Shown here one piece after another: positions 27,035 to 35,961 of a DNA stretch of 62,353 nucleotides. The translations under genes were made by a program, and so were the position numbers. The stretch's first letter is position 1, and the number at the start of each line of letters is the position of its first letter. The stretch spans positions 1-62,353 of the forward strand of contig NZ_VIKX01000322.1 in NCBI RefSeq assembly GCF_009711935.1. Reading direction: 5' to 3'. The stretch comes from Dolichospermum sp. UHCC 0259 (GTDB lineage Bacteria > Cyanobacteriota > Cyanobacteriia > Cyanobacteriales > Nostocaceae). The notes under the pieces are model-generated. The model was given only the letters and a program-made list of their open reading frames with translations. It made no database searches and was not told the DNA's origin.

Positions 27035-29176
27035 ATGATCTGCTGTCTAAATCCCGATTGTTCAAATCCTCAAAATCCCGATCATCATAAAATTTGTCAA
27101 ACTTGTCACACTCCGTTAGTGCCACTTTTGAGAAATCGGTTTCGTGTCCTCCGTGTTCTTTCTGATGAAGGCGGATTTGGCAGAACTTATATATCAGAAG
27201 ATATTGATAAATTAAATGAATTATGTGTAGTTAAACAACTAGCACCAAAATTTCAAGGTACTTGGTCACAAAAAAAAGCAACTCAACTATTTGCAGAAGA
27301 AGCCAGACGACTGCAAGAATTAGGAGAACATCCCCAAATTCCCACACTTGTAGCTTATTTTCAGCAAGATAATTGTTTGTATTTAGTACAACAATTTATT
27401 GATGGTCAGAATTTATTTAATGAATTAAAATCTCGAAGAATTTATAAAGATTGGGATATTCAATCTATTTTATTAGATTTATTACCCATTATCAAATTTG
27501 TGCATCAACATGGAGTAATTCATCGTGATATTAAACCAGAAAATATTATTCGTCGAAAATCTGATGGGAGATTAACACTGATTGATTTTGGTTCTTCCAA
27601 ACAATTAACCGCACAAGTACAGCGAAAAAATGGTACTTCTATTGGTTCACATGGTTATTCTCCCATTGAACAAATTAGAGATGGAAAAGCCTATCCCGCC
27701 AGTGATTTATTTAGTTTAGGTGCTACTTGTTTTCATCTATTAACAGGAGTTTCTCCTTTTCAATTATGGATGGAATATGGTTATGCTTGGGTAGAAAATT
27801 GGCAGCAGTATTTACGCTTTACTTTGAGTTCAGACTTATCAGAAATCATAGATAAATTACTCCAAAAAGAAATAGATAGTCGCTATCAATCTGCTGACGA
27901 AGTAATTAGAGATTTGATGAAAAAGCATACTCATATTCTACCAGCAGCAAATCATCAAATCATAAAATCAACTGCAAAAAAGGCTCAATCACAGTCATCC
28001 AAATATACTTGGGTCAGAAATTTAATTTTCATATCGGGGATAATTGTCTCTTTCGCATTAGCAGAATCGGGTTATCGAGAATTTCGTAAGTTAAAAACCA
28101 ACTTTTCATTTAGTTGGAGTCAACCTCGCAATAGTCCACCAACCTCTGCAACATCAGAAAAAAAATTATCTTTAGTCAATACTTTCTTTGGACATAAAAG
28201 CAAAGTTTTGTCAGTAGTTATGAGTCCAAATGGCAAACTAATTATCAGCGGTGGTGATTGCGAAAAAAGTAATAATATTCAATGTGATAATCTTAAATTA
28301 TGGGATGTCACTACAGGTAAAGAAATTACCAGTCTCAAGGGACATTCCCAAAATGTCAATGTAGTAGCTATCACTGCTAATGGTAAAACTTTAGTTAGTG
28401 CTGGTGATGATAAAACTATTAAGATTTGGAATTTACAAACAAATCAATTAATTCACACCTTAAAGAGTCATACAGATGCAATTCATAGTTTAGCTATTAG
28501 TAGTGATGGTAAAATTTTAGTTAGTGCTAGTGATGATAAAACTATCAAAGTTTGGAATTTAATCACAGGTAAACTAATTCGCACTTTAATTGGTCATAAA
28601 TATTGGGTGCGTACTGTAGATATTAATTCTGATGGTGTTACCTTAGCAAGTGGTAGTTTTGATAAAACGATTAAATTATGGAATCTTAATCAAGAAGCAC
28701 CAATTCAGAATTTAGCTACCAGTTCACAAACAGTTATAGCTGTGGCTTTTAGTCCTAACGGTAAAATTTTAGCAAGTTCCAGCCGCGATCGCGTAAGCGC
28801 TGACCGAAGGTATCGCACAATTAAATTATGGAATCTGCAAACCCTAAAAGAAATTCGGACTCTCATGGTAGAAGATAATAGTGTTAATACTATTGCTTTT
28901 AGTCTCGATGGTAAAATTTTAGCAAGCGCTGGACGAAATATTTCTGAAGAACAAATCTATCACACCATTAAACTCTGGAACGTAGCTACAGGAGAGGAAA
29001 TGCTAACATTGACGGGACATAGTAATGCTGTTACTTCCCTTGCTTTTAGTGCTGACGGGAAGTTTCTAGTTAGTGGTGGTGAAGATAATTTAGTTAAAAT
29101 TTGGCAGATTCCAGTCAATGATGACAAAAATTTTCCCCGTCGAGGGTTGGTACTTGATAAAACTAAATTTCGGTAG
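27035..29176 (+). CDS. Ser/Thr protein kinase with WD40 repeats
   Basis: The 713-residue protein begins with a zinc ribbon (Cys4, Cys9, Cys21, Cys24), then a eukaryotic-type protein kinase domain from about residue 36 to 305. The glycine loop is GGFGRTY, the ATP-anchoring lysine is Lys67, the catalytic loop is HRDIKPEN with Asp165, and the metal-binding DFG is at 184-186, so all key residues are intact. A membrane segment lies near 326-346. The outer part, from about 375, is a WD40 propeller of seven blades (FGH..K.., SPNGK, IKLWNL repeats). One blade holds an extra segment RVSADRRY encoded by a HIP-like repeat (28784-28815). Membrane-anchored kinase-propeller receptors of this type are common in filamentous cyanobacteria; the signal is unknown. 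Confidence 0.93.
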   Translation: MICCLNPDCSNPQNPDHHKICQTCHTPLVPLLRNRFRVLRVLSDEGGFGRTYISEDIDKLNELCVVKQLAPKFQGTWSQKKATQLFAEEARRLQELGEHPQIPTLVAYFQQDNCLYLVQQFIDGQNLFNELKSRRIYKDWDIQSILLDLLPIIKFVHQHGVIHRDIKPENIIRRKSDGRLTLIDFGSSKQLTAQVQRKNGTSIGSHGYSPIEQIRDGKAYPASDLFSLGATCFHLLTGVSPFQLWMEYGYAWVENWQQYLRFTLSSDLSEIIDKLLQKEIDSRYQSADEVIRDLMKKHTHILPAANHQIIKSTAKKAQSQSSKYTWVRNLIFISGIIVSFALAESGYREFRKLKTNFSFSWSQPRNSPPTSATSEKKLSLVNTFFGHKSKVLSVVMSPNGKLIISGGDCEKSNNIQCDNLKLWDVTTGKEITSLKGHSQNVNVVAITANGKTLVSAGDDKTIKIWNLQTNQLIHTLKSHTDAIHSLAISSDGKILVSASDDKTIKVWNLITGKLIRTLIGHKYWVRTVDINSDGVTLASGSFDKTIKLWNLNQEAPIQNLATSSQTVIAVAFSPNGKILASSSRDRVSADRRYRTIKLWNLQTLKEIRTLMVEDNSVNTIAFSLDGKILASAGRNISEEQIYHTIKLWNVATGEEMLTLTGHSNAVTSLAFSADGKFLVSGGEDNLVKIWQIPVNDDKNFPRRGLVLDKTKFR
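28784..28815. repeat. HIP-like repeat inserted in frame in a WD40 blade
   Basis: The unit GCGATCGCGTAAGCGCTGAC followed by CGAAGGTATCGC sits within the kinase-WD40 gene. Without it the blade would read SSSRD-RTIKLWNL, matching its siblings; with it, eight or nine residues are added and the frame is kept. Confidence 0.7.
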
Positions 29177-29200
29177 TTTGTGGGATTACAGATTATAACT

Positions 29201-29482
29201 CTACAACGTCCCCGATTCTAGTTGATCTAAATAGATGAAATCAGGAGACTTAACTCCAGCTTCTTGTCTAATTTTCACGAGTTTGGGAGATTCAAAAAAC
29301 CGCTTTGCATCTTCTATAGATGTCCATGATGAAAAATGCACTATTTTATTGGGATTACTTTCGTACCTTAAAACCTGATATGCTATTTCTCCAGCTTCCT
29401 TGCGGATATCGGCTGCATTATCAAAAACCTTTTTCCATGCTTCATAGTCTTCAACTTCATGGATAATCAAGACATATTTCAT
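29201..29482 (-). CDS. Antibiotic biosynthesis monooxygenase (ABM) fold protein
   Basis: The 93-residue protein is a small ferredoxin-like alpha/beta barrel of the ABM/dimeric barrel type, recognised from VLIIHEVEDYEAWKKVFDNAA at the start and VHFSSWTSIEDAKRFFESPK in the middle. Members include heme-degrading and quinone monooxygenases, but many are simple dimeric proteins of unknown role. It is convergent with the kinase-WD40 gene, 24 bp away. No cofactor residues can be assigned. Confidence 0.8.
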   Translation of the reverse strand: MKYVLIIHEVEDYEAWKKVFDNAADIRKEAGEIAYQVLRYESNPNKIVHFSSWTSIEDAKRFFESPKLVKIRQEAGVKSPDFIYLDQLESGTL

Positions 29483-29798
29483 GATTTTGTTTAATTGGTA
29501 GTGTTTCTTCTACCAAATAATACTATAAATTGCTTCCGTATCGAGCTAGATAAATCTGATGAGGTATCTGCAATTTATAGCCTCAGTATGCAATTCAAAG
29601 CATTTGTTGGGTTGCGCTGTCGCTTAACCCAACCTACGAAAAATATTTATATATTAAAGGTAAATCTCAGCCAAATTAATGCAGCTATTCAATTAATTCG
29701 AGAAAGTCATCGCTCATTGTTGTATATTGGGGGGGGGAGAGCGATGTCAAGACGCAAATACTAAAGCCTAATGGTAATTTTATGATTTTTTATTGTAT
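29483..29798. other. Intergenic stretch with dispersed palindrome
   Basis: The region holds a TTGGGTTGCGC...AACCCAACCTACG palindrome at 29606-29638 and a run of nine G at about 29729. An 89-codon frame crosses it (29495-29764) but includes the repeat, and I do not accept it as a gene. Confidence 0.6.
29606..29638. repeat. Dispersed palindrome, TTGGGTTG...CAACCTAC family
   Basis: GTTGGGTTGCGC and its inverted arm TTAACCCAACCTAC enclose a short loop. It belongs to the family with copies at 736, 35860, 53650, 55760 and 55803. Confidence 0.65.
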
Positions 29799-31100
29799 TT
29801 ACCTACCTGTATGATGTGATTGATATTGATATGTAACTCCAGATAATGCAGCTACGAAAACCCAAGAGAGAGTATTTAACCGGATATCAAAAGTGGTGAC
29901 ATCAACAGTATTAAATAGTATCCATCCGATAAAGGTGATAAGATAACTAAAGAAAATTAGGCGATTTTCTGGTTCTATATATCGAGATTTCCAAAGAATT
30001 TGACTGGCTGTAATTAATATCCAAATCAGTAACCCACAAAATAGCAAAGTAGTAATTAACCCCGTTTCCGCAGACAGCATTAGAAATAGATTATGGGGAT
30101 GGTTGACATCAATTTGCATTTGGGTTTTATAAAGTCCCCCGAAACTGCGTAAACCTGAACCAGTGAAAGGATGTTGTTGAGTTAGATTCCAGGCAAATTC
30201 CCATTGAGTTTTTCGCATTAATCCCACTGGTCTATTAGGGAACATATCATCATTTAATCGCGCCCAAATACCGTAGGGAATAAAAAGGCGAAAAAATTGG
30301 GCAATAGGTGAAGGTGCAAAAGCTGCCAAGAAACAAAAACTAGTAATGGTGACAACAGCCGCAACAATTAATCGCCAACCTTTATATAAAGCGTAAGCTA
30401 AACAGGCGAAAATAGTGATTCCCCAACCATTACGAGAATTGGTTAAAATTAAGGCGATAAAGTTAGCACATACTGTAATTGTCAAGAAGATAATTAGGCG
30501 ATTTTTTTGTTGGAGTTTGTGATAGTTTTCTAGCCATAACCCTAAACCCAAAATAAAAATAGTTACTAAATAAGCAGCTAAAGTATTGGGGTGCATGAAA
30601 TTAGCAGTCATGCGTCCTGATAATGATTTTTCTGGTGCAACTGTCCAATCAAAAACAATCCATAAAAACTGAAATTGAAAATTCCAAGCGAGAAACAATT
30701 GACCAAAACCGATGATTAAAACAGGTACAGATCCAAACACCATGATCCAAGCAATTTGTCGTAATTGGGCGGGTGTTTGGATGAGAGGAGTGAGTCCGGT
30801 AAAAAAGAAAAAGAAGGGGATTAAGTTGAATAAACCTAAAACAGCATCGAGTTGACTAGAGGCGAATCCAGTGGTAATTAGGAGTAAGATACTCAAAATA
30901 GCAAATCCCTTGTGAATTGGGCGATCGCTAATGATATGGTATTGTTTACGCCAAGTTAGCAATGATGCCACAACGATAGAGATACCGCCTAAAAATGGAC
31001 TCAGGGGGAAAGATATTAGTCCAAATTGTAGCCAATTCCAAGGGGTCTGTAAGCGGGGATTTGGATGATCAAAAGTTTTTTTTAAGCTATTTCCCAACAT
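29799..31100 (-). CDS. O-antigen ligase/Wzy-like polytopic membrane protein
   Basis: The protein (about 433 residues from the ATG at 31100) has ten or more membrane segments and the large loop typical of the Wzy_C family, which includes O-antigen ligases and the cyanobacterial IctB group. The stretch GRMTANFMHPNTLAAY and the later GSGLRSFGGLY and HPHNLFLMLSAETG are the expected Wzy_C landmarks, with conserved His and Arg. Its role is probably in joining polysaccharide to a carrier or another exopolysaccharide step. A longer frame (to 31181) is possible, but the ATG at 31100 overlaps the end of the upstream YaaW-like gene by 19 bases, which suggests translational coupling. Confidence 0.85.
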   Translation of the reverse strand: MLGNSLKKTFDHPNPRLQTPWNWLQFGLISFPLSPFLGGISIVVASLLTWRKQYHIISDRPIHKGFAILSILLLITTGFASSQLDAVLGLFNLIPFFFFFTGLTPLIQTPAQLRQIAWIMVFGSVPVLIIGFGQLFLAWNFQFQFLWIVFDWTVAPEKSLSGRMTANFMHPNTLAAYLVTIFILGLGLWLENYHKLQQKNRLIIFLTITVCANFIALILTNSRNGWGITIFACLAYALYKGWRLIVAAVVTITSFCFLAAFAPSPIAQFFRLFIPYGIWARLNDDMFPNRPVGLMRKTQWEFAWNLTQQHPFTGSGLRSFGGLYKTQMQIDVNHPHNLFLMLSAETGLITTLLFCGLLIWILITASQILWKSRYIEPENRLIFFSYLITFIGWILFNTVDVTTFDIRLNTLSWVFVAALSGVTYQYQSHHTGR

Positions 31101-31924
31101 TCTGTACGGGTAAGACGAATTTGCGCGAGGGTGAAGACGGTAGGAATAATTCTGCCATAGTTTGTGGCGATCGCTCTCCAACCCAAATCAGCAAAAAACC
31201 AAGCCCACATCACAGGCCCTACCAACGCGAACGCACTACGAACCGCACCATAACGGGCTGCACTCATGGTCATACCTCGACGGGACATTTGTAAGGCTAC
31301 ATAGTTTTGAAACTGTTTGGTAGCTAATCCTGTACCTGTAATTGCTGCTTCTTTGGTCACTTGATAGGTAGCAAAATGAATAGCAAATTGACGGGCGATT
31401 TGTTGAAGCACAAAAGGTTGAATGACAGAAGTTACAGCCAAAGCACTACCACCTTTAAATATTAATCCTAAAGGATCACGTTGCAATGACAATGGTAATG
31501 GTTGTTTAAATTTTGTTTGTGATAATTGACCTTGGATATTAATAGTTAGTTGCTGTTTATCTGTTTTTGGCAACTTTTTCCAAACCTTTCCTAGTAGATG
31601 CAAAAATACTTCTGCTTCTAAATCAATTGTTGTTAAGTCTTGATAATAGTGAATTTTCAAATATTTGCATACTTGAATTAGGGCTTGTCTGTAAGTTACT
31701 TGATCAGTGCGTCCGCGTAATACAGTGATACCATCAGCCGCTAAAAACCGAAAACGATCTTCTATTGTATCTAACCAAGCTTGACGATCTTGGCTTTGCA
31801 CTGTCATGGGTTCGGGTGTGTGAACATAATCTAAGGGGTTAAACTTGCGACTAAACAGAATAGCTGTCAAGTCCTGTAGTTCCTCTTCGGTGGCTAATTC
31901 CAATACCGCCCTGAGTTCTTCCAA
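31082..31924 (-). CDS. YaaW-family protein
   Basis: The 280-residue protein resembles the YaaW/UPF0174 family, seen in ELRAVLELATEEELQDLTAILFSRK at the start and in the hydrophobic C-terminal half (GLATKQFQNYVALQMSRRGMTM and following). The family has no firm function. In cyanobacteria it commonly has the N-terminal helical ELQ region and a C-terminal membrane-associated region. It overlaps the Wzy-like gene by about 19 bases, so the two are probably co-transcribed. Start ATG chosen at the first methionine, which fits the family. Confidence 0.75.
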   Translation of the reverse strand: MEELRAVLELATEEELQDLTAILFSRKFNPLDYVHTPEPMTVQSQDRQAWLDTIEDRFRFLAADGITVLRGRTDQVTYRQALIQVCKYLKIHYYQDLTTIDLEAEVFLHLLGKVWKKLPKTDKQQLTINIQGQLSQTKFKQPLPLSLQRDPLGLIFKGGSALAVTSVIQPFVLQQIARQFAIHFATYQVTKEAAITGTGLATKQFQNYVALQMSRRGMTMSAARYGAVRSAFALVGPVMWAWFFADLGWRAIATNYGRIIPTVFTLAQIRLTRTECWEIA

Positions 31925-32224
31925 TTTCCCTTCCTCTCTTCTGTACCACGTAGTCTGTACCTTATTCTACTATCTTGTCAATCAAAAATTTTTGCTTCTA
32001 CCGTTTCCTTCATGAAAGGAGAAGGAAGTCAAAAGAGGTAAATATATCGTTCCTGTTCCAAAAAATACCGCCATTACTACCGAAAAAGCAATCACCACCA
32101 TCATCGAAACCGCCGATTTCGTCACCAATACCGGGAAAACCATCATCTCCAGAATTTGCTAAATCGCCACTATGATAATATATGTGGTATGTGTGGCGAT
32201 CGCTAAAAAATCCTCTCAAAAATC

Positions 32225-33199
32225 CTAACTCATCACTAATCCTTTACTGGCTAACCATTCACTATTAAATATTCGTGACTGATAGCGAGAACCACTGTCA
32301 CACAAAATAGTTACAATAGTATGTCCTGGACCCAATTGTTTCGCTAAAGCTACCGCCGCACCGACATTGATTCCCGTTGAACCACCCATTAATAAACCAT
32401 CTTTTCTTAATAGTTGATAAACCACTCTCAAGGCTTCAGAATCATCAATTTGGATAGCATCATCAACAGGTGCGCCTTCCATATTAGCAGTAATCCGACT
32501 ATTACCAATCCCCTCAGTAATCGAATTACCTTCGATTTTGATTTCCCCAGTTTTGATATAGCTATATAGTCCACTACCTAAAGGGTCAGCCACCACACAT
32601 TTAACGCCCGGATTTTGTTCTTTCAGGTACATAGCCACACCAGCATAAGTACCACCCGTACCAGTGGATGCCACCCAGCCATCTATTTTACCATGAGTCT
32701 GTTGCCAAATCTCTCTACCTGTGGTTTCATAATGGGCAACACGATTAGCTAAATTATCAAATTGATTAGCCCAAATGGCATTTTCCATTTCTGCCGCAAT
32801 TCTACCAGATAGTTTGACGTAATTATTCGGATCTTTGTACGGCACAGCAGGAACAGGACGAACTTCCGCACCCAAGGTGGTTAAAGCATCTATTTTTTCC
32901 TGGGATTGGGTATTGGGAATAAAAATCAAGCATTTATAACCTTTGACATTGCAGATATGCGCCAGCCCAATTCCCGTATTTCCCGCTGTTCCTTCTACTA
33001 CTGTACCACCGGGTTTGAGGAGTCCTTTTTTTTCTGCATCTTCGATAATATACAGCGCAGCCCGATCTTTGACAGAACCACCGGGGTTCAGAAACTCGGC
33101 TTTGGCCAAGATTTCACAACCTGTTTCTTCGCTAAAACTGTTTAAACGAATTAATGGGGTGTTACCAATTGTACCAACAAATCCATTTTTGATATCCAT
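32225..33199 (-). CDS. cysK: Cysteine synthase A (O-acetylserine sulfhydrylase)
   Basis: This PLP enzyme makes cysteine from O-acetylserine and sulfide. The 324-residue protein begins [20 protein letters not shown] chose this ATG, with AGGTAG 9-14 bases before it, over an upstream frame extension. Lys44 in [11 protein letters not shown] is the PLP lysine. [10 protein letters not shown] is the substrate-binding loop, GTGGTYAGV the phosphate-binding loop, and [11 protein letters not shown] the C-terminal PLP contact. Cystathionine beta-synthase-type enzymes share these motifs, but the lack of CBS or heme domains supports cysteine synthase. The gene stands alone. Confidence 0.92.
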   Translation of the reverse strand: MDIKNGFVGTIGNTPLIRLNSFSEETGCEILAKAEFLNPGGSVKDRAALYIIEDAEKKGLLKPGGTVVEGTAGNTGIGLAHICNVKGYKCLIFIPNTQSQEKIDALTTLGAEVRPVPAVPYKDPNNYVKLSGRIAAEMENAIWANQFDNLANRVAHYETTGREIWQQTHGKIDGWVASTGTGGTYAGVAMYLKEQNPGVKCVVADPLGSGLYSYIKTGEIKIEGNSITEGIGNSRITANMEGAPVDDAIQIDDSEALRVVYQLLRKDGLLMGGSTGINVGAAVALAKQLGPGHTIVTILCDSGSRYQSRIFNSEWLASKGLVMS

Positions 33200-33236
33200 T
33201 TTGTATCTACCTGAGTTTTTCTCAAATTTTGTTTTT

Positions 33237-33277
33237 GTTTCGCGCAGAGTCGCTAAGGAGCAAAGACGCAAAGGAAG
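33237..33277. repeat. CGCAAAG-type repeat with AGTCGC
   Basis: TTTCGCGCAGAGTCGC then GCAAAGACGCAAAGGAAG lies just upstream of cysK. It is the fullest copy of the family also seen near gcvP (5573). Confidence 0.55.
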
Positions 33278-33459
33278 AAATACATTAAAATTGCTATAAT
33301 CTCAATTTTAGTGCGATCTTCTTCCAGACAATTTCCGAAAAGCAAGGACAAAAGATTGAATTTAAACTCAATTCAGCAATCTTCATATTACTTGGTTGTT
33401 TGACCTATGTCAGTTATCATACAATATATTAAATGATGTCATAAACGAGGTAGACATTA

Positions 33460-33759
33460 ATGAAATCTCCCCATGAACACAATCAAGACATTCAACGTCA
33501 GGTGGAAAAGCGACTGCGAGAAATAGATGATCAAATCAATCCTGTTGATCAACCTGTTTATCAAACTCAGAAACATCAACCCGAACAAAAACCTTGGTTA
33601 AGAAAAGTAATTCTCGGTGGTAAATTTTTTGCTTTGGCTGTAGCGACTTTGGTTGCAGTTCGAGTAGCCTCAGTTTTAGCAGGAGTTGTGATTTTTGGGG
33701 CTTTGGCTTTTCTTGTTTATAAACTTTTCCTAGAATCCAAATTTAAGAATATTAAATAA
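33460..33759 (+). CDS. Small membrane protein upstream of dynamin pair
   Basis: The 99-residue protein has a polar, charged N-terminus (residues 1-45, rich in Gln, His, Glu and Lys) and two close hydrophobic stretches near residues 52-70 and 72-90 (FFALAVATLVAVRVA and VLAGVVIFGALAFLVY). I do not recognise a family. It ends 12 bases before the likely ATG of the first dynamin-like gene (33772), so it is probably in the same operon. It may anchor or recruit the dynamins to a membrane, which is inference. Confidence 0.7.
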   Translation: MKSPHEHNQDIQRQVEKRLREIDDQINPVDQPVYQTQKHQPEQKPWLRKVILGGKFFALAVATLVAVRVASVLAGVVIFGALAFLVYKLFLESKFKNIK

Positions 33760-33771
33760 AGTGTGATCATC

Positions 33772-35853
33772 ATGAATTATCAAGTGGGAACTGACCAATT
33801 TATCAACGATTTAGAACGAGTTTCTCAAGTTCGTTCCGAAATTTCTATTTGTTTGAGTAAAATCGCCGATGTTATTAATCAAGCAGAATTGTCTGGAGAT
33901 ACTTCTTCTGGTAAGTTGAGTTTAGCAAGAGACATTGAAGACATTACAGCCGCTAGTAAGAATCTCAGAAATGGTGTATTTCGGCTGTTAGTTTTAGGGG
34001 ATATGAAACGGGGTAAAAGTACGTTTCTTAATGCTTTAATTGGTGAAAATTTATTACCTAGTGATGTAAATCCCTGTACTGCGGTATTAACAATTTTACG
34101 ATATGGACCAGAAAAGAAAGTTACCATTCATTTCAATGATGGCAAAAGTCCCCAACAGTTAGATTTTCAGAGTTTTAAATATAAATATACCATTGATCCG
34201 GCAGAAGCAAAGAAGTTAGAACAGGAGCAAAAACAAGCATTTCCTGATGTTGATTATGCTGTGGTTGAGTATCCTTTGACGTTACTAGAAAAGGGCATTG
34301 AAATTGTTGATAGTCCAGGTTTGAATGATACAGAAGCTCGCAATGAGTTATCTTTAGGCTATGTGAATAACTGTCATGCCATTTTATTTGTGATGCGGGC
34401 TTCTCAACCTTGTACTTTAGGTGAAAGACGGTATTTGGAGAATTATATCAAAGGACGGGGTTTATCGGTTTTCTTTTTAGTTAATGCTTGGGATCAGGTG
34501 AAAGAATCATTGATTGATCCTGATGATATGGAAGAATTAACCGCAGCAGAAACTCGACTCCGACAAGTATTTAAAGCTAATTTGGCGGAATATTGTTATG
34601 TAGATGGACAAGATATTTATGATGAAAGAGTGTTTGAACTTTCTTCCATTCAAGCCCTCCGACGCAGATTAAAAAATCCTCAAGCTGATTTAAGTAAAAC
34701 AGGCTTTCCTGAGTTTATGGGGGCGTTAAATACCTTCTTGACTAGGGAAAGAGCGATCGCTCAATTACGTCAAGTCAGAACCCTCGCTAGACAAGCTGTC
34801 AACCATACCCTAGAAGCTATTAACAGACGCATTCCCTTACTAGATCAAGATGTAGATGAATTGAAAAAAAGAGTTGATTCCGTAGAACCCGAATTTACCA
34901 AACTCAATAGTATTCGTGATCAATTCCAAAAAGAAATTATCAATACCAGAGATAGTCAAGCGCGAGGAATTTCTGAATCTTTCCGCAGCTACGTTTTAAA
35001 CTTAGGTAACACCTTTGAAAATGATTTCTTACGCTATCAACCAGATTTAAATTTGTTCGATTTCTTAAGTAGTGGAAAAAGAGACGCTTTTAACATCGCC
35101 CTTCAAAAAGCCTTTGAACAATATATCGCCGATAAATTCTCAGCTTGGACATTAACTGCGGAAAAAGACATGAACGCAGCATTTAGAGAACTATCTAATT
35201 CCGCAGCCCAATATGGTGCTTCCTACAATCAAGTTACCAATCAAATCACCGAAAAATTAACAGGACAAAAAGTTAACGTTAACACTCATGCTACCACAGA
35301 AGATGATAACTCTCCTGGTTGGGCAAAATGGGCAATGGGTTTATTATCTTTATCCAGAGGTAACTTAGCCGGTGTCGCTTTAGCTGGTGCTGGTTTTGAT
35401 TGGAAAAACATCCTTTTAAACTACTTTACAGTTATTGGTGTCGGGGGAATGATTACAGCAGTAACAGGAATTTTCCTCGGACCAATAGGTTTTGCTTTAT
35501 TAGGTTTGGGAGTAGGAATTTTACAAGCAGATCAAGCAAGAAAAGAATTAGTAAAAACTGCAAAAAAAGAATTAGTCAAATATCTTCCCCAAGTTGCAAA
35601 CGAACAAGCCCCAATTGTTTACGATGCAGTCAAAGAATGTTTTAGCACTTACGAAAAAGAAGTAAGTCAGCGAATTAATGATGATATTAGTTCTCGCAAA
35701 TCAGAACTAGATAATCTCCTCCAACAGAAGAAAACACGGGAAATTAACCGTGAAACTGAATTTAACCGCTTTAAAAACTTACAAGAAAACATCATTGAAC
35801 AACTGCAAAAAATCGAAGCTGCTTACAGCAATTTGTTAGCTTATTACAGCTAA
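33772..35853 (+). CDS. Dynamin-family GTPase (bacterial dynamin-like protein 1 of pair)
   Basis: Bacterial dynamin-like proteins are large GTPases that bind and remodel membranes. The 693-residue protein has an intact GTPase core: G1 GDMKRGKS at residues 76-83, G2 threonine in NPCTAVLT, G3 DSPGLND and G4 NAWD. Long helical segments follow, as in the dynamin stalk, with a hydrophobic paddle-like region near residues 540-590 (GVGGMITAVTGIFLGPIGFALLGLGVG) that may insert in the bilayer. A GTG at 33763 could add three residues; I prefer the ATG. The next gene is a second dynamin, and paired dynamins are usual in bacteria because they form hetero-oligomers. Confidence 0.9.
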   Translation: MNYQVGTDQFINDLERVSQVRSEISICLSKIADVINQAELSGDTSSGKLSLARDIEDITAASKNLRNGVFRLLVLGDMKRGKSTFLNALIGENLLPSDVNPCTAVLTILRYGPEKKVTIHFNDGKSPQQLDFQSFKYKYTIDPAEAKKLEQEQKQAFPDVDYAVVEYPLTLLEKGIEIVDSPGLNDTEARNELSLGYVNNCHAILFVMRASQPCTLGERRYLENYIKGRGLSVFFLVNAWDQVKESLIDPDDMEELTAAETRLRQVFKANLAEYCYVDGQDIYDERVFELSSIQALRRRLKNPQADLSKTGFPEFMGALNTFLTRERAIAQLRQVRTLARQAVNHTLEAINRRIPLLDQDVDELKKRVDSVEPEFTKLNSIRDQFQKEIINTRDSQARGISESFRSYVLNLGNTFENDFLRYQPDLNLFDFLSSGKRDAFNIALQKAFEQYIADKFSAWTLTAEKDMNAAFRELSNSAAQYGASYNQVTNQITEKLTGQKVNVNTHATTEDDNSPGWAKWAMGLLSLSRGNLAGVALAGAGFDWKNILLNYFTVIGVGGMITAVTGIFLGPIGFALLGLGVGILQADQARKELVKTAKKELVKYLPQVANEQAPIVYDAVKECFSTYEKEVSQRINDDISSRKSELDNLLQQKKTREINRETEFNRFKNLQENIIEQLQKIEAAYSNLLAYYS

Positions 35854-35859
35854 TTAACA

Positions 35860-35893
35860 GTAGGTTGGGTTGACGCAAGGAAACCCAACACTA
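35860..35893. repeat. Dispersed palindrome, TTGGGTTG...CAACACTAG
   Basis: The GTAGGTTGGGTTGACGCAAGG sequence and its partner GAAACCCAACACTA fall between the two dynamin genes. It belongs to the family listed at 736, 29606, 53650 and 55760. Confidence 0.6.
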
Positions 35894-35961
35894 GATTTTT
35901 TTCACGCAGAGACGCTCCAGGCGCAAAGCCATGAGAAACAAGAGTATTACTAAGAAATATC

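Noticed and set aside
29495-29764. 89-codon frame after the ABM-fold gene
   Set aside because: It passes through a dispersed palindrome and has no similarity that I can recognise.
31975-32219. Overlapping frames on both strands between the YaaW-like gene and cysK
   Set aside because: They are low-complexity frames rich in Pro/Ser or Gly/Asp without family features.
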